Source of the DNA: Rhizobiales bacterium YIM 77505
Lineage (GTDB): Bacteria; Pseudomonadota; Alphaproteobacteria; Rhizobiales; Beijerinckiaceae
Assembly (NCBI GenBank): GCA_000745135.1
Contig: JQNH01000001.1
Location: 3,085,501 to 3,149,500, forward strand
Direction of reading: 5' to 3'
Length of the DNA: 64,000 nucleotides
In this document: positions 24,736 through 32,981 of the stretch, piece by piece
Numbering within the stretch: position 1 is the first letter of the stretch
How the letters are laid out: the number at the start of each line of letters is the position of its first letter
The notes under the pieces: model-generated
The model's database searches: none
Told to the model about the DNA's origin: nothing
What the model saw: the letters and a program-made list of their open reading frames with translations, nothing else
Translations under genes and position numbers: made by a program

Positions 24736-25407
24736 TCATGAGGGGTCAGCGTCCCGGCGATAGGCGGCGACGACGATCGGCTCGATCTCGGGGAGCGCGT
24801 CCACCAGGAGCGGGCTGAGCGCGCCCATCGCGTCGGCCAGGAGGAGGATCGCCCCGAAGTCGAGGGCGTAGACGCCGCCCATGACGGCCCGGACCTGGCC
24901 GGCCGAGCGCTGGATCACGGCCCAGGCCAGAATGCCCTCCGGCGTCTGCGCCGCGTGCTCGTCATAAGGACAGCCCTCGCAGCGGGCGGGGCAAGCCGCG
25001 CAATAGGCCTCGCCGCCCTCGAAGTGCCAGCGTGCGAGGGCGATCAGACGTTTTTTTTCCGCATCCTGGGTCAGGGCGGGCGCCACGTAGAACCGGTCGA
25101 TCGCATCGAAGGCCGGCCAGTGCTCCAGGAGTTGTTCGATGCGCTCGGGCGAGGGTTCGACCGGAACGCCCTCCGCGTCCCCGATCCCCTCCCAGGCCAC
25201 GATGCCGGAGCGGGCGAGCGACCGCGTGAAGGCCTCGCCCGCCTTGATGGTCGCGTCGTCCCGCTCCCCGCCATTCTTGAGCGCCTCGCCTGCCGCGGCG
25301 CGCGCGAGCAGCATGGCGGTGACCGACACCGGCCGGACCTGGACGCGGACGCCCGGCAGGAGGTCGAGCCAGGACGGCTCCTGCGAATTAGACGTGAGCT
25401 TGAGCAT
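24736..25407 (-). CDS. Phage tail assembly chaperone-like protein with Cys cluster
   Basis: A 223-residue protein directly upstream of the tape measure, where siphoviruses keep the tail assembly chaperone. The first 120 residues (LLPGVRVQVRPVSVTAMLLARAAAGEAL) resemble tail chaperones; the middle has the cluster YCAACPARCEGCPYDEH, which could bind zinc. ATG 25407 has a GGAGAG site; the longer open frame upstream would run antisense through cassette C. No frameshift-derived second product was seen. Function assigned by position and general similarity. Confidence 0.65.
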   Translation of the reverse strand: MLKLTSNSQEPSWLDLLPGVRVQVRPVSVTAMLLARAAAGEALKNGGERDDATIKAGEAFTRSLARSGIVAWEGIGDAEGVPVEPSPERIEQLLEHWPAFDAIDRFYVAPALTQDAEKKRLIALARWHFEGGEAYCAACPARCEGCPYDEHAAQTPEGILAWAVIQRSAGQVRAVMGGVYALDFGAILLLADAMGALSPLLVDALPEIEPIVVAAYRRDADPS

Positions 25408-25477
25408 GGTGTTCTCTCCGAGTTTGAGCTGGACGCGTGGCGGCGCCCCGAGCACGTTTGGGGTGGAGGGGCTGACC

Positions 25478-25714
25478 GTGATCGGGTGGCTGCCGAGCCG
25501 GCGGGAGTTTTCACGCGCGATCGACGCGGAGATCGCGCGGCTCGTCACTCGCCATGGCGAGCACGCTTACGGGGTTGCCTATTCCCGTGCGCGCGAGCAT
25601 GTGCAGACCGAGGAGGACCGGCGTTTCAATCAGGCGGTCCGTCGCGAGCTCGCCAAGCGACTCGGGATTGGCTACGGCGTCGACGCGGCGACGCGATGGC
25701 TGGACCGCCGGTGA
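25478..25714 (+). CDS. Small helical protein at the head of cassette C, unknown function
   Basis: A 78-residue charged helical protein starting at GTG 25478, with GGAGGGG 6 bases upstream. It reads as a real protein (EFSRAIDAEIARLVTRHGEH, TEEDRRFNQAVRRELAKRL) with well-behaved codon third positions. No family recognised. It lies 41 bases before the MFS transporter on the same strand and is divergent from the tail chaperone gene, so it is probably part of cassette C. Confidence 0.55.
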   Translation: MIGWLPSRREFSRAIDAEIARLVTRHGEHAYGVAYSRAREHVQTEEDRRFNQAVRRELAKRLGIGYGVDAATRWLDRR

Positions 25715-25755
25715 GGTGAAGTCGGCGTCAGAATCGCCACGCTGAGAAGGTCGAC

Positions 25756-27003
25756 ATGCTGGAGGAGAGCTCAACGCCGAACAAGGCCAACGAAGTAGCC
25801 GCCAAGACGATTGTTCCCTCCTCGAAGCTCGCGCAGATCCCGCGCGGGGTCTGGGCACTCGGGCTCGTCAGCATGTTCATGGACCTCTCTTCGGAGATGA
25901 TCCATGCGCTCTTGCCGGTCTATCTGGTGACCGTGCTCGGCACCTCCACGCTGACCGTTGGCTTGATCGAGGGCATTGCCGAGGCCACCGCCAGCATCAC
26001 CAAGATCTTCTCGGGGACGCTGTCGGATTGGCTGGGCAAGCGCAAGCTCCTGGCGGCCATCGGCTACGGCCTCGCCGCCTTCACCAAACCGGTGTTCCCG
26101 CTTGCCACCACGGTCGGCTGGCTGGTGGCGGCGCGTTTCGTTGACCGGCTGGGCAAGGGGATCCGCGGTGCGCCACGCGATGCGCTCGTGGCAGACATCG
26201 CTCCGGCGCATCTGCGGGGGGCGAGCTTTGGGCTGCGGCAGTCGCTCGATACAGTGGGCGCGTTCCTAGGGCCGCTCGCCGCGATCGGCCTGATGGCGCT
26301 GACGTCAGGCGATTTCCGCCTGGTCTTCTGGGTGGCGGTCATCCCCGCCTTCATCGCCTTCGGCCTGATGGTGTTCGGGGTCGAAGAACCGGCGCGCCAC
26401 GAGGCGGCAGCCAAGCCCCGTTTGCGGCTGGCCGACGCTTGGCGGCTCGGCGCCGCGTTCTGGGTCGTCGTGGCCGTCGCGACCGTGCTGACCCTCGCCC
26501 GGTTCTCCGAGGCGTTCCTCGTGCTGCGGGCCCAGAACGTGGGCATGCCGATCGCCCTCGTGCCGGCCGTGATGGTGGTGATGAATGTCGTGTATGCGGC
26601 GGCTGCCTACCCCGCCGGCGTGCTCTCGGATCGCCTCGGCCGAAGCGGCGTGCTGGTTGTTGGGATCAGCTTCCTCGTCGCGGCCGATCTGATCCTCGCG
26701 CTCGGACCCACCATTCCGATGGTGATGCTCGGCGTCGTGTTCTGGGGCCTGCACATGGGCTTTACGCAGGGGCTGCTCGCGACCCTTGTTGCCGACACTG
26801 CCCCGCCGGAGCTGCGAGGAACCGCGTTCGGAATCTTCAACCTCGCGGGCGGCATTGCGATGCTCGTCGCGAGTGTGATCGCGGGCGCCCTTTGGGACGC
26901 CTATGGCCCGCTCGCCACGTTTCTTGCCGGTGCGGGGTTTACGGTCCTGGCGCTCGCCGGCCTTATCATGGTCGAGAGCCGGTTTGACAAAGCCCCGAGA
27001 TAG
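25756..27003 (+). CDS. MFS transporter (cassette C)
   Basis: A 415-residue major facilitator with twelve predicted helices. The loop 2-3 motif GTLSDWLGKRKLL is the family A-motif, repeated as GVLSDRLGRSGVLV in the second half; GLRQSLDTVGAFLGPL in helix 5 resembles the antiporter motif. The opening MFMDLSSEMIHALLPVYLVTVLG places it in a drug/metal-efflux-like MFS group common in alphaproteobacterial accessory DNA. It is not ArsJ-like. Substrate unknown. It is transcribed against the phage genes and ends 35 bases from the end of the tail-tube gene. Confidence 0.85.
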   Translation: MLEESSTPNKANEVAAKTIVPSSKLAQIPRGVWALGLVSMFMDLSSEMIHALLPVYLVTVLGTSTLTVGLIEGIAEATASITKIFSGTLSDWLGKRKLLAAIGYGLAAFTKPVFPLATTVGWLVAARFVDRLGKGIRGAPRDALVADIAPAHLRGASFGLRQSLDTVGAFLGPLAAIGLMALTSGDFRLVFWVAVIPAFIAFGLMVFGVEEPARHEAAAKPRLRLADAWRLGAAFWVVVAVATVLTLARFSEAFLVLRAQNVGMPIALVPAVMVVMNVVYAAAAYPAGVLSDRLGRSGVLVVGISFLVAADLILALGPTIPMVMLGVVFWGLHMGFTQGLLATLVADTAPPELRGTAFGIFNLAGGIAMLVASVIAGALWDAYGPLATFLAGAGFTVLALAGLIMVESRFDKAPR

Positions 27004-27038
27004 CTGCGACGAAATCCTCGGGTGGGGTGCGGGCCACT

Positions 27039-27980
27039 TCAGTAGCTCGCGACGTCGTTCTCGAGCACCACGGTGCACGTCTTTCCGAGCGTCGGATCCT
27101 TCGCCGCCTGCCACGCGAACGCCGCCTGGATGCCCAAGGGGCCCTGCACCGGCGTCTTCGCGCGCGGGAGGAAGACGCTGTGCATCGTGAACAGCAGGGA
27201 GCGGTCGGCGTCGATCGACCAGCCGAACGAGAGCTCGCACGGACCGCCTGATGCGGCCTGATCGAGCAGGGTGGTGTCGGCGAAGCGGACGTTGATGGTG
27301 CCGGTGACGGCGACCATGCCGGGATCGGCATCGGCAATGCGGCCGTCCGGGCGGATCACCTCGACCTTGTCGAGGTTGTTCGAATAGGTGAAATCCGCCG
27401 AGACCACGTTGCCGAGCGCGGTGCCCTCGCGCTTCACCTGTCCCTGGAAGTGGCTGAACCGCTCGATCACAGCTTCCGTCGGAGAGCCTGCCTGCGTAGT
27501 GGTGAACTTGATCTCGCCCTGGGCGACCAGGCCCATGGTGGCGGTGAGCAGGCCCGAGCGCTGGAGCTGAATCTGCATCGTGTTCGCGCGCACCCCGACG
27601 TTCAAACCGTAGCTCGGGACCTCGGGCATGCCGATCTGGACCGTCATCGAGGGCAGCGTGAGCGAGCCGGAGACGAAGGTGTGGGCGTAGACGCCGGTGG
27701 TCTCGACAGAGGTGGGCGAGCCCATCAACAGCTTCAGCCAGTTGCCGAAGTTGCGCAGGTCGACGGGCACGACCACGTTGCCTTCGTTGTTGACCACGTC
27801 GCGGCTCGGCGGCAGCGGCTCGCGGCCATAGCCCAGGAGGTCGCTCGCGATCAGGCCCTGCTCGTCGCCGAGCGCGGCCGACACGAAGGGCAGCTTCTTG
27901 AAGCCGGAGACCGGAGCCGTGCCATAGGTAGTCTCGAACGCCGCCGCCATGACGGCGTTGGCGCCGCGCGCGCGTGCCAT
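27039..27980 (-). CDS. Phage tail tube protein
   Basis: A 313-residue protein of the Phage_tail_tube type: ARGANAVMAAAFETTYGTAP at the N-terminus, a beta-rich core and a region GTINVRFADTTLLDQAASGG. It forms stacked rings around the tape measure. ATG 27980 has a GGAGG site; the longer open frame upstream enters cassette D. Its two gene neighbours on the phage strand, the tail chaperone and the tail terminator, are cut off from it by cassettes C and D, so it stands as a single-gene island between two cargo blocks. Confidence 0.88.
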   Translation of the reverse strand: MARARGANAVMAAAFETTYGTAPVSGFKKLPFVSAALGDEQGLIASDLLGYGREPLPPSRDVVNNEGNVVVPVDLRNFGNWLKLLMGSPTSVETTGVYAHTFVSGSLTLPSMTVQIGMPEVPSYGLNVGVRANTMQIQLQRSGLLTATMGLVAQGEIKFTTTQAGSPTEAVIERFSHFQGQVKREGTALGNVVSADFTYSNNLDKVEVIRPDGRIADADPGMVAVTGTINVRFADTTLLDQAASGGPCELSFGWSIDADRSLLFTMHSVFLPRAKTPVQGPLGIQAAFAWQAAKDPTLGKTCTVVLENDVASY

Positions 27981-28092
27981 TGGAGTCCTCCAGCGGTGAA
28001 GTTGATTTGAGCGGACCGGCTGTCGCTTAGACAGCGGGCGAAATCTCAGTTGGATCACACCTGCGCAGCGAGAACCGCCAGGTTGATCTCAG

Positions 28093-28100
28093 ACAATTGT
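28093..28100. promoter_or_regulatory. Palindrome upstream of arsR
   Basis: ACAATTGT, a perfect 8-bp palindrome 6 bases before the arsR start, in the divergent gap between the tail-tube gene and the arsenic operon. Candidate ArsR contact site; weak on its own. Confidence 0.25.
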
Positions 28101-28106
28101 TTCGAT

Positions 28107-28472
28107 ATGTCTCGACAAATGGAAAAAGAGACCACGATCTTGGGCCTTGCGGCTCTTGCGCAGCCGACGCGGCTCGACGTGTTTCGGCTTCTCGTGTCGC
28201 GCGAGCCGACCGGGGTGCCCGCCGGCGAGATCGCGAGAGAGCTCGCCGTTGCGCACAACACGATGTCGACCCACTTGGCGATCCTGACCCGTGCCGGATT
28301 GATCCGATCACAGCGCCATGGTCGCTCGATCATCTACCGTGCCGATCTCGACACCGTCCGGGCGCTCGCAACCTTCCTGCTGAAAGATTGCTGCGGCGGT
28401 CGCCCGGAGATCTGTACTCCGTTGGTCGCCGACCTGAAGCCATGCTGCGCGGAGGAGCCTGCCGATGCCTGA
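28107..28472 (+). CDS. arsR: Arsenite-responsive ArsR repressor (cassette D)
   Basis: A 121-residue ArsR/SmtB winged-helix repressor. The DNA-reading helix is HNTMSTHLAILTRAGLI. The ligand set C95, C96 and C103 in LKDCCGGRPEIC closely matches the C-terminal arsenite site of Acidithiobacillus ArsR (C95, C96, C102), unlike the CVC type of plasmid R773; an extra CC pair follows at 113-114. It begins the arsenic operon and overlaps the first arsC by 8 bases. Arsenite specificity is inferred from these cysteines and the neighbours. Confidence 0.9.
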   Translation: MSRQMEKETTILGLAALAQPTRLDVFRLLVSREPTGVPAGEIARELAVAHNTMSTHLAILTRAGLIRSQRHGRSIIYRADLDTVRALATFLLKDCCGGRPEICTPLVADLKPCCAEEPADA

Positions 28473-28991
28473 TCGCGTTCGTAACGTCCTGTTCCTCTGC
28501 ACCGGGAACACGGCTCGTTCGATCCTCGCCGAAGGCATCATGCGCGGGGACGGCGCCGGGCGCTTCAACGCTTATTCGGCAGGAAGTCAGCCGAAAGGTG
28601 TCGTCAACCCATTCGCGATCAAAGTGCTGGGCGCTCTCGGATACCCGATGGAGGGCTACCGCTCGAAGAGCTGGGAGGAGTTCGCGAGGCCCGGAGCGCC
28701 CGTTGCGGACTTCGTCTTTACGGTTTGCGACAGCGCCGCCGGCGAGGCCTGCCCCGTCTGGCCGGCCAGCCGATCACCGCACATTGGGGGATTGAGGACC
28801 CAGCCGCCGTCGAGGGCTCGGAGATCGAGAAGGAACGGGCCTTCTCGCAGGCCGCGAGATATCTCAAGACGCGGATCTCGCTCTTCCTGAACCTGCCCCT
28901 GGGGTCGCTCGACAAGCTCTCGCTCGCGAGCCGGCTGAAGGAGATCGGCTTGTCGGAGGGCGCAACGACGCGGCGTCCGGACGTAGCCTAG
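28465..28991 (+). pseudogene. arsC: LMW-phosphatase-type arsenate reductase, frameshifted
   Basis: The frame opens with a perfect low-molecular-weight phosphatase P-loop (LCTGNTARS, C12 and R18) and proceeds to FVFTVCDSAAGEACPVW. It then leaves frame near 28762-28766: the expected W-P-G-Q is lost, and the rest (QPITAHWGIEDPAAVEGSE to the end at 28991) is perfectly conserved in another frame. One missing G in a CCGGGCC-like run explains it. The upstream frame alone ends at 28890 with a nonsense tail. Either a recent inactivating deletion or a sequencing error. A glutaredoxin-type arsC follows and could cover the loss. Confidence 0.85.
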
Positions 28992-29001
28992 AGGTCCCGA
29001 A

Positions 29002-29430
29002 ATGGATGTCATCATCTACCACAACCCAAACTGCGGCACCTCGCGCAACACGCTCGGATTGATCCGCAACGCCGGGATCGAACCGCACGTCATCGAATAT
29101 CTGAAGACGCCGCCCACGCCGACCCTGCTGAAGCAGATGATCGAGAGGATGGGCGCTTCGGTGCGCAACATCATCCGCGAGAGGGGCACGCCCTACGCTG
29201 AGCTTGGGCTCGGGGATCCGCGTCTCAGCGACGACGACCTGCTCGACGCCGTGATGGCCCACCCGATCCTGATCAACCGGCCGATCGTGGTCACCCCCGT
29301 GGGTGTCAGGCTTTGCCGGCCTTCCGAGGTCGTCCTCGACATTCTCCCGGCGCCGCAGCGCGGCCCGTTCTCCAAGGAGGACGGCGAGCCCGTGATCGAC
29401 GAGCACGGCCGGCGCGTGTCGATCGCGTGA
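29002..29430 (+). CDS. arsC: Glutaredoxin-dependent arsenate reductase ArsC
   Basis: A 142-residue ArsC/Spx-fold protein. The active site NPNCGTSRNT carries the catalytic C11 near the N-terminus, and later RERGTPYAELGL and HPILINRPIVVTPVG with the arsenate-binding arginines are as in R773-type ArsC. It reduces arsenate to arsenite with glutathione and glutaredoxin; it belongs to a different family from the preceding arsC. Its stop overlaps the aquaporin start (GTGA). Intact, so the cassette can still make arsenite. Confidence 0.93.
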   Translation: MDVIIYHNPNCGTSRNTLGLIRNAGIEPHVIEYLKTPPTPTLLKQMIERMGASVRNIIRERGTPYAELGLGDPRLSDDDLLDAVMAHPILINRPIVVTPVGVRLCRPSEVVLDILPAPQRGPFSKEDGEPVIDEHGRRVSIA

Positions 29431-30110
29431 GTGCCGCAACGCTGTTGCGCCGCGTCGTCGCAGAAGCGCTCGGCACCGGCCTTCTCGTCACGACCGTCGT
29501 CGGATCCGGCATCATGGCCGAGCAGCTCGCAGGCGGGAATGTCGCCATTGCCCTGCTCGGGAACACGATTCCGACGGGAGCCATCCTCGTCGTTCTGATC
29601 CTGGCGCTCGGGCCGATTTCAGGCGCGCACTTCAACCCGGCGGTCTCGCTTGTCATGGCCGCGAGAGGCGAACTGGTGTGGCGCGACCTCTTGCCCTACG
29701 TGATAGCCCAGATCGTCGGCGGCTGTCTCGGCACCTTGGCGGCGCATGGGATGTTCGAGTTGCCGCTGCTTCAGCTCGCGACCAAGATCCGGACCGGACC
29801 GGCGCAATGGTTCGCCGAGTTCGTCGCGACCTTCGGATTGCTGCTCACCATCGTGGCCGTCGTACGCTTCAGGATGGATGCGGTCCCGTTTGCTGTCGGG
29901 CTCTACATCACGGCCGCCTACTGGTTCACGGCGTCCACCTCATTCGCCAATCCGGCGGTCACGATGGCTCGCGCGCTGACCAACACCTTTGCCGGCATTG
30001 CTCCGGAGCACGTCGTCATCTTCATCATGGCGCAGATTGCCGGGGCATTCGCCGGAGCGACGCTGATCGGGTGGCTTATGGGTCCGCGGGAAAGCCGTTC
30101 CGCTCGATAA
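29427..30110 (+). CDS. MIP-family aquaglyceroporin (AqpS-like arsenite channel)
   Basis: A 227-residue six-helix channel with both NPA boxes: HFNPAVS and FANPAVT. GTG 29427 overlaps the arsC stop. In Sinorhizobium meliloti the ars operon uses AqpS, a MIP channel, instead of ArsB or Acr3, so arsenite made inside leaves down its gradient. This cassette also lacks ArsB/Acr3/ArsH, which supports the same scheme. The stop codon is 20 bases from the end of the convergent tail gene. Confidence 0.88.
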   Translation: MSAATLLRRVVAEALGTGLLVTTVVGSGIMAEQLAGGNVAIALLGNTIPTGAILVVLILALGPISGAHFNPAVSLVMAARGELVWRDLLPYVIAQIVGGCLGTLAAHGMFELPLLQLATKIRTGPAQWFAEFVATFGLLLTIVAVVRFRMDAVPFAVGLYITAAYWFTASTSFANPAVTMARALTNTFAGIAPEHVVIFIMAQIAGAFAGATLIGWLMGPRESRSAR

Positions 30111-30130
30111 CCGGCGCTTCCGTGCGGCTC

Positions 30131-30565
30131 TCAATTCAGCGGGTCGGTCGTGCCGTACACGGCGACGACCGCGATCTCGGCGAAGCGGGCAGGCGCTGCG
30201 CCGAGCGTCTCCAGGTCGGCCGGCGCTGGCGCCTCGACCTCGAGGAAGTCGCACAAGCCACCGAGCGTCCGGTCAGTGCGCACCGCGTTCCCGATCGCGC
30301 CGAGCATCCCGTCCAGGACCTCTTCGCGGGGTACCGATGCGCTCTCGTAAGCCGCCACCTCGACGGGGATGCGATGCGTGTAGACGTAGGCCAGGGGAGA
30401 GAGGAGCACCTCGGGCTCCCCTGGATCGCCGTCGCGGACCACCGCGAGCCCGCCAGGCGCGATGCGCTCGGGCTTGGCGAGGTTGCGCTTCACGTCGGCG
30501 TTCGACAGGGCCTCCGCCACGAGCGCCTTGACGGCCTCGATCACCTGCTCGCGCCTGCTGGTCAT
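30131..30565 (-). CDS. Tail terminator/completion protein
   Basis: A 144-residue protein (MTSRREQVIEAVKALVAEAL, VLLSPLAYVYTHRIPVEVAAY) in the position of the lambda gpU-type tail terminator, between the gp10-like DUF6441 gene and the tail tube. ATG 30565 overlaps the DUF6441 stop (ATGA). It should cap the tail tube and bind the neck. Cassette D separates it from the tail-tube gene. Identification rests on size, sequence flavour and position. Confidence 0.7.
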   Translation of the reverse strand: MTSRREQVIEAVKALVAEALSNADVKRNLAKPERIAPGGLAVVRDGDPGEPEVLLSPLAYVYTHRIPVEVAAYESASVPREEVLDGMLGAIGNAVRTDRTLGGLCDFLEVEAPAPADLETLGAAPARFAEIAVVAVYGTTDPLN

Positions 30566-31194
30566 GAGAGGGTCCAGTGCCGCGCGATGAGGGCAGGCAC
30601 CCGCGCGGCATGCTTGCGAGCAGGCGCATCGAGGTCGAGCCGCTTTCTCAGCGAGACCTGCGGGACGAGGATGAATACGACAACTGTAGCATCGCCCGAT
30701 TTGCGTCGGTTTCGTGCGGCGAGCCCTCGCGACGTCACGCGCGCGCTGTCGGCCACGAGGAGCGAGGGACGGCCGCGGCGATAGACGAAGCGGAGCTTCA
30801 TCCCGGTGCGCCGCTCCCATCCTGCTGGCGTGATGCGCTCGCGCTTGCCCGTTGCGCCGCGCCCGACTGCCCCAGCGGCCGCCGTCGGGATGGCGAGAAA
30901 CAGGCCGCGCGCTGAGCGGATCGTGACGCCCTGGTCGAAGGCATCGATGAGCTTCGGCGCACGCGACCAGACGAAGGCCGCAGCCTCCATGCTGTCGCCA
31001 GTCTCCGGAAAGACCTTGCCTCGCCAGGTGCGCGCAAGACGATCGCCGAGCCCGGCGGAGACGACCTGCTCGCGCAACTCGCCCTTGAGCGCATCGGCGG
31101 CATCGCGCATCCCTGACGTGACCGCGCGCTCGATCGCCTTCTCGGTCCCGGCGAGGGCATTCTCGAGATCGGGACGCTGGACCGAAAACCGCAT
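30562..31194 (-). CDS. DUF6441 neck/tail-joining protein
   Basis: A 211-residue basic protein. It starts MRFSVQRPDLENALAGTEKAIERAVTSGM and carries a charged middle (GKRERITPAGWERRTGMKLRFVYRRG), which I assign to DUF6441. Proteins at this point in HK97/lambda-type clusters (gp10-like) join the head connector to the tail. It overlaps the next gene by 4 bases and follows the connector gene by 4 bases, so it is in the same transcript. Confidence 0.75.
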   Translation of the reverse strand: MRFSVQRPDLENALAGTEKAIERAVTSGMRDAADALKGELREQVVSAGLGDRLARTWRGKVFPETGDSMEAAAFVWSRAPKLIDAFDQGVTIRSARGLFLAIPTAAAGAVGRGATGKRERITPAGWERRTGMKLRFVYRRGRPSLLVADSARVTSRGLAARNRRKSGDATVVVFILVPQVSLRKRLDLDAPARKHAARVPALIARHWTLS

Positions 31195-31198
31195 CGGA

Positions 31199-31513
31199 TC
31201 AGGCCTCGGCGGCTTCGCAGATCATCACCAGCCCGAGCGAGTCCGAGAGCGGCGATGCGATGATCCGGAACGTCTGTGTGCCGATCTCGACGAGGTCGCC
31301 TTCGGCGATGTCCGGAGCTTCTGAGCGCCGGACCTCGATCAGGAGGGCTGGCATGATCGCGCGCGAAGACCCGAACTCCGCGACCCCGCTCGGCTGCTTC
31401 CGGATGATGCGGACCAGCGTCCCGCCGAGGCCGCCCGGTTTCCAGACCGCGTCCTCTCCGATGTTCGGATCCTCGAAGATCGCATCGATCGCGGCCGTGA
31501 ACACGTCGATCAC
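31199..31513 (-). CDS. Head-tail connector (gpFII-like)
   Basis: A 104-residue beta-rich protein: MIDVFTAAIDAIFEDPNIGEDAVW, then a compact core (LLIEVRRSEAPDIAEGDLVEIGTQTFRI). It matches the size and position of the lambda gpFII/HK97 head-tail joining proteins, next to the major capsid gene. It lies 11 bases after the capsid gene and 4 bases before DUF6441. Confidence 0.75.
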   Translation of the reverse strand: MIDVFTAAIDAIFEDPNIGEDAVWKPGGLGGTLVRIIRKQPSGVAEFGSSRAIMPALLIEVRRSEAPDIAEGDLVEIGTQTFRIIASPLSDSLGLVMICEAAEA

Positions 31514-31524
31514 GTCCGAGCCTT

Positions 31525-32547
31525 CTAGTTGCTCGAGAAGATCCGGACCGCGAGTCCGGGACGCTTGTTGACGGGGAGGATCGAGGCCTCGGTCTTGACG
31601 TCGATGGCGCTGCCGTCGAGCCGGGCGATCTGCCGGGCGTACATCGGCAGGCCGACCGTATTGACGGTCTCTATGAGGTTCGCGGGCGCGCCGTAGGTCA
31701 CGAAGGTGTCGAGCGTGCCGAGCGGGAACGCGAGCCCTTCGTTTGCGGGCAGCAGCGTCTCGGTCGCGCCCGTCGAGAGTGTGACGGTCGCGTTGTACTC
31801 CTCGAACACGATCCCGGCGAACGGGAAGCGCCGGCGCGTGTCCTCACGGAGCGGCTGCGCGCCGGTCGAGGAGTAGTACTTGTAGGCCTCCTCCACCTTG
31901 GCATGCCCGATCAGCTTGTCGAAGAAGCCGGGCGAGACGAGTGCGAGAACGCTCGTCATGGTCTCGCCCTTGAGCTCGCCTTCGACCTTGCGCAGCACCT
32001 CCCGGACCTTGGCCTGGACGTTCGTGGTCGCGGTGCCGAGGAGGAAGTCGACGGACTGCTGCGCCAGCCCGAACTCGCTGAAGTAGTCGTAGAGCGTGAT
32101 GCCGGCGCCGTCCTTGACGATGCCGCGCAGCGCGTTGACCTCCATGTATTCCCGGGTCTGAGCATGCTTCGCCCGGATCCGGGTAAGCTTGCGCTCCATG
32201 ATGGTCGCGAGCGGGTCGGCGGCGTCCGAAAGGCCGAAGCCGCGCACGCCCTGAACGTCCTGCGGCGTGATCGAGTCGTCGTGCGGGATCCAGGGGATCG
32301 TGAATGAGCGCATCGAGCGCGCGTCGCGGTTCGCGACCGTCGGCGGCCCGCCGAGCGGGACCGTCGGCAGGAGGTTAAGCACCCCCGCCATCTGCTCGAT
32401 GATGACGCTGCGCTGCGTCACGCCCTCGAACCGGAACAGGCCCATCTGGCCGAGCCGGGTGTAGATGTTGGGCAGGAGGTTGATGGCCTCCGTCATCTCG
32501 GCGAGCGAATATCCGCCCGCGTCGAACGGGTTCGTGATCACGGGCAT
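31525..32547 (-). CDS. Major capsid protein (lambda gpE family)
   Basis: A 340-residue protein of the phage capsid E family: NPFDAGGYSLAEMTEAINLLPNI opening, VTQRSVIIEQ, and IPHDDSITPQDVQGVRGFG in the E-loop region; the C-terminus ends KRPGLAVRIFSSN. It forms the HK97-fold shell. It is preceded by the decoration protein and protease/scaffold, the exact lambda order (C, Nu3, D, E). Length compares with 341 in lambda. Confidence 0.95.
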   Translation of the reverse strand: MPVITNPFDAGGYSLAEMTEAINLLPNIYTRLGQMGLFRFEGVTQRSVIIEQMAGVLNLLPTVPLGGPPTVANRDARSMRSFTIPWIPHDDSITPQDVQGVRGFGLSDAADPLATIMERKLTRIRAKHAQTREYMEVNALRGIVKDGAGITLYDYFSEFGLAQQSVDFLLGTATTNVQAKVREVLRKVEGELKGETMTSVLALVSPGFFDKLIGHAKVEEAYKYYSSTGAQPLREDTRRRFPFAGIVFEEYNATVTLSTGATETLLPANEGLAFPLGTLDTFVTYGAPANLIETVNTVGLPMYARQIARLDGSAIDVKTEASILPVNKRPGLAVRIFSSN

Positions 32548-32580
32548 CGTGAGGCTCCGAGGCGTTTGGCTGAGTGTTGG

Positions 32581-32970
32581 TCAGACGGTGGTGCGGACGA
32601 CGAGGCCAGCAGCCGCGAGCTGCTCTTCCTTGGCGGCCCGCTGGGGCGCGGTGTCGACCGATGCGTCGAAGCGAAGTTCGGCGCGGGACAGGAGGACGGG
32701 GCCGCGCGCGACGACTACACCCGGCTTGTCGGCCGCGGTCGCGTCGACAGCCTCGACGAGCACCGCGACGGCGGTTTCGGCGCCTTCCGCTCCGGCGACC
32801 ACGGCTGCTGGCGAGAGGCGATGCTTTCCGGAGGCGGTGATCTTCCCCAGCACGGCGCCGAGCGGATAGCTCGTGCCGGCCAGCAGCGTGATCACCTCGC
32901 GGGTATAGGCCGGATAGACCTCCCACTTGACGAGATCGCCGAGGGTCGGGCCCTTGGTGAGGACAGCCAT
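32581..32970 (-). CDS. Head decoration protein (lambda gpD family)
   Basis: A 129-residue protein with the gpD-type pattern: VLTKGPTLGDLVKWEVYPAYTREVITLLAGTSYPLGAVLGKI and a C-terminal beta region with FDASVDTAPQRAAKEEQLAAAGLVVR. Trimers of gpD clamp the expanded capsid. It lies between the protease/scaffold gene and the capsid gene. Confidence 0.9.
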   Translation of the reverse strand: MAVLTKGPTLGDLVKWEVYPAYTREVITLLAGTSYPLGAVLGKITASGKHRLSPAAVVAGAEGAETAVAVLVEAVDATAADKPGVVVARGPVLLSRAELRFDASVDTAPQRAAKEEQLAAAGLVVRTTV

Positions 32971-32981
32971 GCGCGCCTCCC

